From Oscillospiraceae bacterium (GTDB lineage Bacteria > Bacillota > Clostridia > Oscillospirales > Ruminococcaceae), in the NCBI GenBank assembly GCA_014799385.1, contig JAAVIC010000009.1:1-64000 (forward strand): DNA of 64,000 nucleotides, written 5' to 3'. This document shows, piece by piece, positions 23,676 through 30,676 of the stretch (position 1 is its first letter; the number at the start of each line of letters is the position of its first letter). Below the pieces are notes generated by a model. The model saw only the letters and a list, made by a program, of their open reading frames with translations. It made no database searches and was not told the DNA's origin. A program made the position numbers and the translations under genes.

Positions 23676-25433
23676 CTAATCGGGCAGTGCGTACTTGCTC
23701 TTATACTGATTGAACTCGTCCATAAACTCGGACTTTTCGAGCTTTTTCAACTCGTTCATATATTCGTGAGTGTCCATGGAGTTTTCCTTTATCTGGATAA
23801 GGCACACCGCGATATTGGAGCAATGGTCGGAAACACGCTCGAAATTCGTCAGCAGGTCTTGCAGGATAAAGCCCAGCTCAATGGTGCAAACCCCGTTGCG
23901 GAGACGCTCCACGTGACGGTTTTTAAGCTCGGTGCGCAGACCGTCTATTACGTCCTCAAGCGGCTCAACCTCTTTTGCGAGGGCAACGTCCGTATTGATA
24001 AAGCAGTTTGTCGACATATCCAGAATCTCGGTGACAGCCTTGACCATAATTCCGATTTCCTGCTCGGCAGAGGGCGAGAACTTGATTTTCTTTTCGTGCA
24101 TTTCCTCGGCGGCTTCCATGATGTTTACCGCGTGGTCGGATATACGCTCCAAATCGCCGATGGTGTGCAGCAGATTGGACACGATCTGGCTGTCGTACAC
24201 CGACAGATCCTTGGAGGCGACCTTTAATATATACGAGCCGATGTTATCCTCGTAGATGTCGATTGTGTTCTCGTTTTCAACAATATCACGGGCGACCTTC
24301 TCATCGTATTCGGACATCAAGTCCAATGACATCAGCAGCGTTTTTCTGGTGAGCTTTGCCATCTTGAATGCCACGTTCTTGCACTGTTCTATCGCCACGG
24401 AGGGGGTGTTCAGGAAACGCTTGTCCAGCATGGGGACTTCGCGTTCCGCGTCCTCGGGGGTATCGCGAACGGTAAGGCACGCGAGCTTTTCAAGCTGCTT
24501 GGTGAACGGAATGAACAGCAGCGTTGCCAGAACGTTAAAGCAAGTATGGATCACCGCGATTCCCACGGAGCTGAGCGTCTGCTGCATAAACGGAAGGTCG
24601 ACAAATGCGTTGACGATATAAAACAGCGAAAGGAACACTATTGTGCCGATTACGTTGAAGTACAGATGTACGATAGCCACGCGTTTCGCGGACTTGTTCG
24701 CGCCGATTGAAGAAATCAGCGCGGTAACGCACGAACCGATGTTCTGCCCGAGGATTATCGGCAGCGCAATGGAATATGTTATCGTGCCCGTTTGATTGGA
24801 GAGCGTCTGCAAGATACCGATCGAAACCGATGAGCTTTGCAGAACCGCCGTCAGCAGTGCGCCGACAAGCACTCCAAGGAACGGATTGGAAAACATTACC
24901 ATAACGTTCGCGAAGGTTTCATTGTCTTTTAAGCCCTCTGCCGCGCCGGACATTGCGCTCATTCCGAACATCAGCAGCGAAAATCCGAGCATAAGCGTTC
25001 CGACGGTTTTCTTTTTGTCGGACTTGGTGAACATTATCAGCACCGTACCGATAATCGCGATAACCGGAGTGAAGTTTGTCGGGTTGAAAATCGCAGCTAT
25101 CCCCGAGCCTTCTATGGCGGACAAGCTGAGAATCCAACCTGTGGCGGTCGTTCCGACATTTGCGCCCATAATCACGCCTATCGCCTGTGACAGCTTCATA
25201 AGCCCGGAGTTTACAAATCCTACCATCATTACGGTGGTTGCCGCCGAGGACTGAATCAATGCCGTAACACCCGCGCCAAGCGCGACACCCTTTAAGGGGT
25301 TTGAAGTCATTTTCTCAAGCCAATGCTCAAGCCGCCCGCCCGCGAGCTTTTCAAGCGATGCCGACAGCGTGTGCATTCCGAACATAAACACGGCAAGTCC
25401 GCCGAGCATTGCAAGCACATCTTGTATTGTCAT
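23676..25433 (-). CDS. Na/Pi cotransporter family protein with PhoU-like domain
   Basis: 585 residues. The first 300 residues form a duplicated NptA/PNaS transporter core: GVTALIQSSAATTVMMVGFVNSG and later TAVLQSSSVSIGILQTLS are the paired QSSS/QSSA repeats that make the substrate site. The C-terminal 230 residues are helical and PhoU-like (segments around LTRKTLLMSLDLMSEYDEKVA and LHTIGDLERISDHAVNIMEAAEE). Predicted role: sodium-dependent phosphate uptake or export across the membrane, modulated by the cytoplasmic PhoU-like part. Stands alone between a terminator and an element-rich intergenic region. Confidence 0.88.
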   Translation of the reverse strand: MTIQDVLAMLGGLAVFMFGMHTLSASLEKLAGGRLEHWLEKMTSNPLKGVALGAGVTALIQSSAATTVMMVGFVNSGLMKLSQAIGVIMGANVGTTATGWILSLSAIEGSGIAAIFNPTNFTPVIAIIGTVLIMFTKSDKKKTVGTLMLGFSLLMFGMSAMSGAAEGLKDNETFANVMVMFSNPFLGVLVGALLTAVLQSSSVSIGILQTLSNQTGTITYSIALPIILGQNIGSCVTALISSIGANKSAKRVAIVHLYFNVIGTIVFLSLFYIVNAFVDLPFMQQTLSSVGIAVIHTCFNVLATLLFIPFTKQLEKLACLTVRDTPEDAEREVPMLDKRFLNTPSVAIEQCKNVAFKMAKLTRKTLLMSLDLMSEYDEKVARDIVENENTIDIYEDNIGSYILKVASKDLSVYDSQIVSNLLHTIGDLERISDHAVNIMEAAEEMHEKKIKFSPSAEQEIGIMVKAVTEILDMSTNCFINTDVALAKEVEPLEDVIDGLRTELKNRHVERLRNGVCTIELGFILQDLLTNFERVSDHCSNIAVCLIQIKENSMDTHEYMNELKKLEKSEFMDEFNQYKSKYALPD

Positions 25434-25450
25434 AATCTAACTCCCATTGC

Positions 25451-25756
25451 GGCAACACCGCACAATTACCGGCTATCACCTTTGCCGCCTGTTTGCCTTT
25501 AGTGCGCGGCATCCGTGCCGCGCTTTGGGCAAACAGCGCAAACATCCTGTTTGCGCCCGCTTACTTGCAAGTTTTAAGTTGAACGCGAAGCGTTCATTCG
25601 GTCATTTTTGCCAAAAACTCCAGGTTTGACGCGCAGCGTCAATTCGGAAATACGACAGTATTCCTGCGTCGTTTTTGGCAATCCTGGGGGCAGCTTCTGC
25701 CTGACGAAAAACTTGCTTAACGTAATCGGACGACAATCTTTGTGTGGTGTTGCCTT
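25451..25756. mobile_element. Second, longer copy of the GGCAACACCGCACA MITE-like element
   Basis: Left end GGCAACACCGCACA (25451-25464) matches right end TGTGTGGTGTTGCC (25739-25752) with one mismatch. The interior shares AAAACTCC...AAATACG-CAGTATT and CGTCGTTTT with the copy at 5222-5421. It is longer because of extra palindromes: a GCGGCATCCGTGCCGC hairpin (25490-25535), TGAACGCGAAGCGTTCA and TTGACGCGCAGCGTCAA. No gene is seen in 25434-25864. Confidence 0.7.
25490..25535. repeat. Hairpin-in-hairpin element, copy 2
   Basis: Core GCGCGGCATCCGTGCCGCGC (25504-25523) within outer stem TGTTTGCC / GGCAAACA. It is absent from the sister MITE copy at 5222, which shows it was inserted there. Confidence 0.7.
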
Positions 25757-25864
25757 TTCGCAATCTTTCTTTATTGCCGTTTTCGTCAAAATATCCCGTA
25801 CATATCTATTATACAGGATTTTTTTGAAAATGTATAGGGGGTTTTTGAAATTTTTTGGTTTTTT

Positions 25865-26122
25865 TCACATTTCGCTTTTTGAGGGCGGATACGGGTCGGG
25901 AACATCGGTAAGTCCCAGCAGATAATCCGCGCTCACTTGGTAAAACTTGGCAAGCGTGATAATATGACGCGTTGGAATTTCTTGATTGTATCTGGGGTCC
26001 TCGTTTTCATATTTCCACACTTGTTGAGGGGTAGTTTTCAGCACCTCGGCAATCTGTTTTTGTGAATAACCGTGCTGCATACGTACATATCTTAATATCA
26101 TTGGGACTGTGTTTATTATCAT
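25865..26122 (-). CDS. XRE-family helix-turn-helix regulator
   Basis: 85 residues, essentially one Cro/C1-type helix-turn-helix: ILRYVRMQHGYSQKQIAEVLKTTPQQVWKYENE (about 8-40), followed by a helical end LAKFYQVSADYLLGLTD that is standard in small XRE repressors. The ATG at 26122 (MIINTVP) is preceded by AAGGAGATTGAAA, so the longer frame from 26143 is not used. It is divergent from the small protein gene at 26274. Two direct repeats AATCTTATA (26147-26155 and 26167-26175, 20 bases apart, two helical turns) between the genes are likely operator half-sites. Confidence 0.82.
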   Translation of the reverse strand: MIINTVPMILRYVRMQHGYSQKQIAEVLKTTPQQVWKYENEDPRYNQEIPTRHIITLAKFYQVSADYLLGLTDVPDPYPPSKSEM

Positions 26123-26146
26123 TTTCAATCTCCTTAAACGCAAATT

Positions 26147-26175
26147 AATCTTATAGAATAATTATAAATCTTATA
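26147..26175. promoter_or_regulatory. Candidate XRE operator direct repeats
   Basis: AATCTTATA occurs at 26147-26155 and 26167-26175, spaced exactly two DNA turns apart, just upstream of the -35 box of the divergent promoter. Confidence 0.5.
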
Positions 26176-26182
26176 AAATTAG

Positions 26183-26211
26183 TTGACAACACTCTTAAAA
26201 GATGGTACAAT
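26183..26211 (+). promoter_or_regulatory. Strong sigma-A-type promoter for the gene at 26274
   Basis: TTGACA (26183-26188), 17-base spacer, TACAAT (26206-26211). Confidence 0.8.
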
Positions 26212-26273
26212 ATATTTATAACCCTATAAAGTTGTATAACAACTAAAAGGATTTGACAAGGGAGATACAATTT

Positions 26274-26594
26274 ATGGAAAAACAGAACACCAAAAGACGT
26301 TTGAAAAAGGCGGTTAAACGGTTCAGCGACTTGACAGCGCGGGAAATCTGCGACAAAATCGCGGAATTTGTCACTGCTAATGACAACGATTCTTTTATTG
26401 AAGCCAAGCTGGCGCTTTCCGACCGAATAGATTCCATGAGCGATGAGGAAATTTCCGATGTGGAAGATTATTCCATAGAGAAGAGGAAAAACGGGTTTCG
26501 GGAATATAACTATGCAGTTCAGATAATGGTGGTTAAATATCTGAACCGCGTTATTGATGAGTATAATGAAACGCACACAAAGTTTGGTTCGTAA
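26274..26594 (+). CDS. Small hypothetical charged protein
   Basis: 106-residue soluble protein with no family that I recognise. The N-terminus is strongly basic (KRRLKKAVKRF, about 7-17) and the middle acidic (SDEEISDVEDYS, about 54-65); it is probably all-helical. ATG at 26274 follows GGGAGATACAATTT and a strong promoter with XRE-type repeats. Divergence from a single-domain XRE repressor suggests the repressor controls it, as in small phage-like or toxin-type modules, but there is no direct evidence of toxicity. Confidence 0.6.
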   Translation: MEKQNTKRRLKKAVKRFSDLTAREICDKIAEFVTANDNDSFIEAKLALSDRIDSMSDEEISDVEDYSIEKRKNGFREYNYAVQIMVVKYLNRVIDEYNETHTKFGS

Positions 26595-26682
26595 TAATGT
26601 GTTTTTAGTAAAAAAAGGCACGATTGTATTGTTGGTTTTGCACAAAAATTCGGAAATCATACGAAAAATTTTATATAAAGTG

Positions 26683-26711
26683 TAGACAAAGCCGAATTTT
26701 TGTGATATAAT
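26683..26711 (+). promoter_or_regulatory. Sigma-A-type promoter for the kinase-like gene
   Basis: TAGACA (26683-26688), 17-base spacer, TATAAT (26706-26711). The leader to 26986 is about 270 bases and consists mostly of repeat elements. Confidence 0.7.
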
Positions 26712-26798
26712 AAACTTAAGATAAAAGGCAGCATTTTGGGTTGCAAGTAAATCACGCATAATTCCCCGTCAAGATTTCGGGGTGAATCCGCTACGCTA

Positions 26799-26964
26799 GC
26801 AAATCCAAAACGCACGTGATGTGTTATAAGCTCCAAAGCAACATATAGGGGAGCAGAAAAATCCAAAAAGTCTCAAAATTCGCGCAGCGAATTTTGAGCG
26901 GTTCCGGAATGCTGGCAGAGTGAGCGTAGCGAACGGAGCCTAAGCATTTCGGAATTTTGGATTT
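26799..26964. repeat. AATCCAAAA-type palindromic repeats in the leader
   Basis: A partial end GCAAATCCAAAA at 26799-26810 is followed by a complete element with ends AAATCCAAAA (26859-26868) and TTTTGGATTT (26955-26964). Its arms are CTCAAAATTCGC gca GCGAATTTTGAG and CCGGAATGCT...AAGCATTTCGG. The first arm shares its stem sequence with the copy at 33126. Confidence 0.7.
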
Positions 26965-26985
26965 TAATTCAAGAGAGGTGAGATT

Positions 26986-27582
26986 ATGGGAAATAAGATT
27001 ATTACCATTACAAGGCAGTATGGCAGCGGCGGACGCGAAATCGGTCAGAAACTCGCGGAAAATTTGGGTGTGGACTTCTATGACAACAAGCTGCTTGAAA
27101 TTGCATCGGGCGACAGCGGAATCCACAAATCGCATTTTGAGGAGAACGACGAAAAACGCTCCAACAGCTTTCTGTATCTGCTCTCCACCACTTACGGGCA
27201 GGGCGGAGTTCCGTTTGATGACACGTTGTTCTTCGCGCAGCTTGGAGCGATTCAGAAAATCGCCTCGCAGCAGTCCTGCGTGATTATCGGACGCTGCGCC
27301 GATTACGCATTGAGGGACTTTGAAGGAGTTGTGAATATCTTTATAACCGCGCCGTTTGAAGTCCGCGTAAAGCGCGCTATTGAATGCTATGGAATTACAA
27401 AAAAGCACTCCGAGGAATACGTAAGGCGCATTGACAAGCAGCGCACTTCCTATTATAATTACTACACCGACAAGCGGTGGGGTATGCCGCAGAATTACCA
27501 CCTCTGCCTTGACAGCTCCGCGCTTGGGATTGATGGTTCGGTGGTGCTGCTTAAGCAGTTTCTCGATGATTTCTACAAGTGA
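26986..27582 (+). CDS. Cytidylate-kinase-like P-loop protein
   Basis: 198 residues. Starts MGNKIITITRQYGSGGREIGQKLAENLG; the QYGSGGREIG loop is the phosphate-binding motif of the cytidylate-kinase-like family common in Clostridia. The later VIIGRCADYAL, FITAPFEVRVKRA and YVRRIDKQRTSYYNYYTDKRWG segments match the lid and base regions. It probably phosphorylates a nucleotide or related small molecule; it is distinct from true Cmk and its substrate is not known. ATG preceded by GAGAGGTGAGATT. Confidence 0.8.
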   Translation: MGNKIITITRQYGSGGREIGQKLAENLGVDFYDNKLLEIASGDSGIHKSHFEENDEKRSNSFLYLLSTTYGQGGVPFDDTLFFAQLGAIQKIASQQSCVIIGRCADYALRDFEGVVNIFITAPFEVRVKRAIECYGITKKHSEEYVRRIDKQRTSYYNYYTDKRWGMPQNYHLCLDSSALGIDGSVVLLKQFLDDFYK

Positions 27583-27612
27583 ACAAACCCCGCCGAAAGG
27601 CGGGGTTTGTTT
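27583..27612. terminator. Bidirectional hairpin terminator
   Basis: ACAAACCCCGCC gaaa GGCGGGGTTTGT, 12-base-pair stem between convergent genes, followed by TTTATT. Confidence 0.9.
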
Positions 27613-28312
27613 ATTCCATTTCCTGGAGGGTTTTGTAAATATGCTGCATTTCCAAATCGGTTGCGGCAATAGTTTCGGCGCACTCCTTCAACCGGTCCGC
27701 AAGCTCTGCGGAAACCTCGTTGTCCGTCTTATATTTCAGCTCGTGTTCAAGGCTCGCCCAGAAATCCATAGCGATTGTGCGGATCTGCACCTCCACGTGA
27801 ACAAGCTCCTTCTTGTCCGACAGATACACAGGCGTTTCGATAACCAAATGCAAGCTGCGGTAGCCGTTGGGCTTCGGGGAGCTTATGTAATCCTTGCGTT
27901 TGAGCAGCGTTACATCGTCCTGAGCTGTCAGCAAGTCCGCGACCGTGTAAATATCGTCAATGTAGTTGCAGATAACGCGCACACCCGCAAAATCGTTGAT
28001 GTTAGCGCGGATCGACTCCACGTTGAACGGAATCCCCTTGCGCTGAATCTTTTCGAGAATACTTTCGGGAGATTTCAGACGATCCTCAATGTGATGAATC
28101 GGATTATACGCGTATTTGGTGCGAAACTCACTGTCAAGAATTTCCAGTTTTGTCTTGACCTCGCGGATCGCCGACTCGTACAGGTGTTCCAACTCAAGGA
28201 ACTTCATCATCTGCTCCATAAGAAGTTCGGTGGATTCTGCGGGGAGCAGACGCTCTGCGGGCGTAAGCTGCTGCCGTGATTCAATTGTCTTTTTTATATC
28301 GTTTATGTTCAT
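27611..28312 (-). CDS. relQ: Small alarmone synthetase (RelQ type)
   Basis: 233-residue single-domain (p)ppGpp synthetase. It contains NDFAGVRVICNYIDDIY, YISSPKPNGYRSLHLVIE (nucleotide-binding loop) and VHVEVQIRTIAMDFWASLEHELKYK, all hallmarks of the RelA/SpoT synthetase domain. There is no HD hydrolase, TGS or ACT domain, and the length fits RelQ/YjbM, which form tetramers that make (p)ppGpp from ATP and GDP/GTP under cell-wall or starvation stress. Single gene, convergent with the kinase-like gene. Confidence 0.9.
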   Translation of the reverse strand: MNINDIKKTIESRQQLTPAERLLPAESTELLMEQMMKFLELEHLYESAIREVKTKLEILDSEFRTKYAYNPIHHIEDRLKSPESILEKIQRKGIPFNVESIRANINDFAGVRVICNYIDDIYTVADLLTAQDDVTLLKRKDYISSPKPNGYRSLHLVIETPVYLSDKKELVHVEVQIRTIAMDFWASLEHELKYKTDNEVSAELADRLKECAETIAATDLEMQHIYKTLQEME

Positions 28313-28349
28313 ATTCGATTCTGCCTCAGCTCATAAAAACGTTATTTAT

Positions 28350-28382
28350 GCGGTTCTCCCCGCCTGAGGCGGGGAGAACCGC
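28350..28382. repeat. Short palindrome CGGTTCTCCCCGC, copy 1
   Basis: GCGGTTCTCCCCGCC tga GGCGGGGAGAACCGC. The same stem with one compensating pair change (GCC/GGC to GCT/AGC) occurs at 30549-30579. Confidence 0.65.
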
Positions 28383-28467
28383 GGGTTGATACTCAATCTG
28401 CCTTTCGCCCATATTATACGAGCTGAAATAAAATTCTGCGTTATAACAAGGTGAAATTTTGATGAAA

Positions 28468-30153
28468 TTATGTAGCGTCGTTTGCCATTCCGCTCAGCAG
28501 AGCCTCAATATCGGCTTGGCTCATTTTGCCGCCGCTCGGAGCGGGTTCGGGCTTGGTTTCCTCAATGGGTTCAGGCTCGGGAGTGGGTTCGGGTTCGGAA
28601 ATTCCCGCCAACATCTTCTCGATGTCCTCTTGGCTCATCTTGCCACCACTCGGAGCGGGTTCGGGAGCGGTTTCCTCAACGGGTTCGCTCTCGGGAGTGG
28701 GTTCGGGTTCGGAAACGCCCGCCAACATCTTTTCGATGTCCTCTTGGCTCATTTTTCCGCCGCTCGAAACAGGCTCGGGAGCAGATTCGGGAACGGTTTC
28801 CTCAATGGGTTCAGGCTCGGGAGTGGGTTCGGGTTCGGAAATTCCCGCCAACATCTTTTCAATATCATCTTGGCTCATTTTGCCGCCTGTTGCCCTTTGT
28901 TGGGCGGCATCCGTGCCGCCCTCTGGGGCAACTGCGGCAAGATCCGTCTTGCCGCCGCTCGGAGCAGGTTCGGGCTTGGTTTCCTCAACGGGTTCAGGCT
29001 CGGGAGTGGGTTCGGGTTCGGAAACGCCCGCCAACATTCTTTCGATGTCCTCTTGGCTCATTTTTCCACCGCTCGGAGCGGGTTCGGGAGTGGTCTCCTC
29101 AACGGGTTCAGGCTCGGGAGTGGGTTCGGGTTCGGAAATTCCCGCCAACATCTTCTCGATATCCTCTTGGCTCATTTTTCCACCGCTCGGAGCGGGCTCG
29201 GGAGCGGTTTCCTCAACGGGTTCAGGCTCGGGAGTGGGTTCAGGTTCGGAAACGCCCGCCAACATCTTTTCGATGTCCTCCTGGCTCATTTTGCCACCGC
29301 TCGAAACAGGCTCGGGAGCGGTTTCCTCAACGGGTTCAGGCTCGGGAGTGGGTTCGGGTTCGGAAACGCCCGCCAACATTCTTTCGATGTCCTCTTGGCT
29401 CATTTTTCCACCGCTTGAAACAGGCTCGGGAGCGGGTTTGTAATGTTCTTCGGGCATACTCGCAACGGAATCCAACACGGAATCCGTCAGACCCGACTTC
29501 AACAGCAGAGCCTCGATTTCATCTGCGGACATAGTATTCGCCGGCTCTTCTTTCTTCTTGGGAGCGGGCTTTTCAACTTGCTTGACCTGCTCTTGCGTGT
29601 TCTCCTCAGCGAACTTCGCCGCTATATCGACCTTATGCTGACTCAAAATCTCGCTGACGCTGGCATCGGATTTCGAAACGGAGCTTTCCGTTTTCGTGGT
29701 GGGTTCGGCATAAGAAGCAGACCCAGCGGCATTCGCCATAAGCTCTGTCCACTGCGATTTTGCGCGCTCATAGTCACTTTCATCGCCGCTGAAGCGGATC
29801 CAATAATCGTCATAAGGCGTTACGCCGCGCGTTTTCCGTATTATTTCATATACATTATACCGCTCCATTCCCAACAGCCGAAGCTCAGAGAACGTAAACG
29901 GCGTTTTGTCCTGAAACACCCGCGTTGAAAAGAAATAATACACATCGGATATATCCAGTCTGCGGTAAACGGGGGTAAGCATATCTTCCTTGTGTTTGGT
30001 GAGTATCCGTACAGATACGTTTTCATCTTCCGCTATCTCGTATTCTGCTACCGGGTTGTCCTCTTTCATAAGCACACATCTCAACGGCAGCGGTATCTCA
30101 AACGACCGATTGTCTACCAACCTGTATCCGTATCCTTTGATAACACTTCCCAT
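28468..30153 (-). CDS. Repeat protein with nine MSQEDIEKMLAG motifs
   Basis: 561 residues. The N-terminal 135 residues form an unrecognised domain (segment RLLGMERYNVYEIIRKTRG, then YDDYWIRFSGD). From about residue 150 the protein is low-complexity. Nine short helical motifs (MSADEIEALL once, then eight MSQxDIExxL) are separated by PEPxPEPEPxEET spacers. The motif resembles the CheY-binding FliM N-terminus (LSQAEIDALL), so it may bind a partner many times over. The ATG at 30153 is preferred over that at 30159 because of AAGGAG spacing. One spacer holds a 69-base in-frame insertion of a palindromic element (28880-28948). No chemotaxis genes are nearby. Confidence 0.75.
   Translation of the reverse strand: MGSVIKGYGYRLVDNRSFEIPLPLRCVLMKEDNPVAEYEIAEDENVSVRILTKHKEDMLTPVYRRLDISDVYYFFSTRVFQDKTPFTFSELRLLGMERYNVYEIIRKTRGVTPYDDYWIRFSGDESDYERAKSQWTELMANAAGSASYAEPTTKTESSVSKSDASVSEILSQHKVDIAAKFAEENTQEQVKQVEKPAPKKKEEPANTMSADEIEALLLKSGLTDSVLDSVASMPEEHYKPAPEPVSSGGKMSQEDIERMLAGVSEPEPTPEPEPVEETAPEPVSSGGKMSQEDIEKMLAGVSEPEPTPEPEPVEETAPEPAPSGGKMSQEDIEKMLAGISEPEPTPEPEPVEETTPEPAPSGGKMSQEDIERMLAGVSEPEPTPEPEPVEETKPEPAPSGGKTDLAAVAPEGGTDAAQQRATGGKMSQDDIEKMLAGISEPEPTPEPEPIEETVPESAPEPVSSGGKMSQEDIEKMLAGVSEPEPTPESEPVEETAPEPAPSGGKMSQEDIEKMLAGISEPEPTPEPEPIEETKPEPAPSGGKMSQADIEALLSGMANDAT
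28889..28932. repeat. Hairpin-in-hairpin element, copy 3, inside a coding sequence
   Basis: GTTGCCC...GGGCGGCATCCGTGCCGCCC...GGGGCAAC lies within the repeat-protein gene. Together with a second hairpin, GCGGCAAG atccgt CTTGCCGC (28934-28955), it forms a 69-base insert bounded by TTGCCGCC direct repeats (28880-28887 and 28949-28956). Confidence 0.75.
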
Positions 30154-30177
30154 TATCATCGCTCCTTAATTATAGTA

Positions 30178-30277
30178 GCAAATTCAAAAACGCACAAACG
30201 AAGCGGCTGCGCTGTTTTGTTTGTGCTCACTAAGCGACCAATCACAAGCCGCACGCGCGGCTTGCGTTTGAATTTGC
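30178..30277. repeat. Palindromic repeat element
   Basis: Ends GCAAATTCAAAA (30178-30189) and TTTGAATTTGC (30267-30277). Arms GCACAAAC...GTTTGTGC and AAGCCGC acgc GCGGCTT, with AAGCGACC between as in the copy at 21238. Confidence 0.8.
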
Positions 30278-30483
30278 GCATATGTTTATTCAAACTCACA
30301 CAAAGTCATTTTAATTCGTATACATTCTAATTATATCACATTATTGCGGTTTATTCAAGTAGAAATATACGAAAGTTGAAAAAAAATTTCTAAGTTATTT
30401 GTAACTTTCACAAAAAATCGTTTAAGAATTTGTGAAAAGTTCATAAAAATGTCTAAATGTTTGTTTATAATCTGTCAAAAGTG

Positions 30484-30512
30484 TTTACATTTTAATTTGA
30501 TTGTGCTATAAT
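30484..30512 (+). promoter_or_regulatory. Sigma-A-type promoter of the diguanylate cyclase gene
   Basis: TTTACA (30484-30489), 17-base spacer, TATAAT (30507-30512). Confidence 0.75.
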
Positions 30513-30548
30513 AATAGTATAGGAGTGTTCAGACTGTACATAAACTTT

Positions 30549-30640
30549 CGGTTCTCCCCGCTGTGAGCGGGGAGAACCGAATAAATGCAAGAGTTTGTTT
30601 CCGATGGAAGCAAACTCTTATACAGACTGTTTTTTGCTCT
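30549..30640 (+). promoter_or_regulatory. Two-hairpin leader, attenuator-like
   Basis: The first hairpin is CGGTTCTCCCCGCT gtg AGCGGGGAGAACCG (30549-30579). The second is AAGAGTTTGTTTCC gat GGAAGCAAACTCTT (30589-30619), followed within 15 bases by a run of six T. The second hairpin plus T-run looks like an intrinsic terminator in the leader of the GGDEF gene, so transcription may be attenuated. No known riboswitch was recognised. Confidence 0.5.
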
Positions 30641-30676
30641 GTTTTCGGAAATATAATTAGAAACGGGGAGAATCCA

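Noticed and set aside
28500..29440. Possible CRISPR or satellite array
   Set aside because: The repeats are about 110-130 bases, translate to a periodic protein and have no unique spacers of uniform length.
28459..29534. Long plus-strand open frames opposite the repeat protein, up to 350 codons
   Set aside because: They arise because the repeated GC-rich codons of the minus-strand gene have few stops in other frames. They lack ribosome binding sites, and the minus frame has a sensible N-terminal domain.
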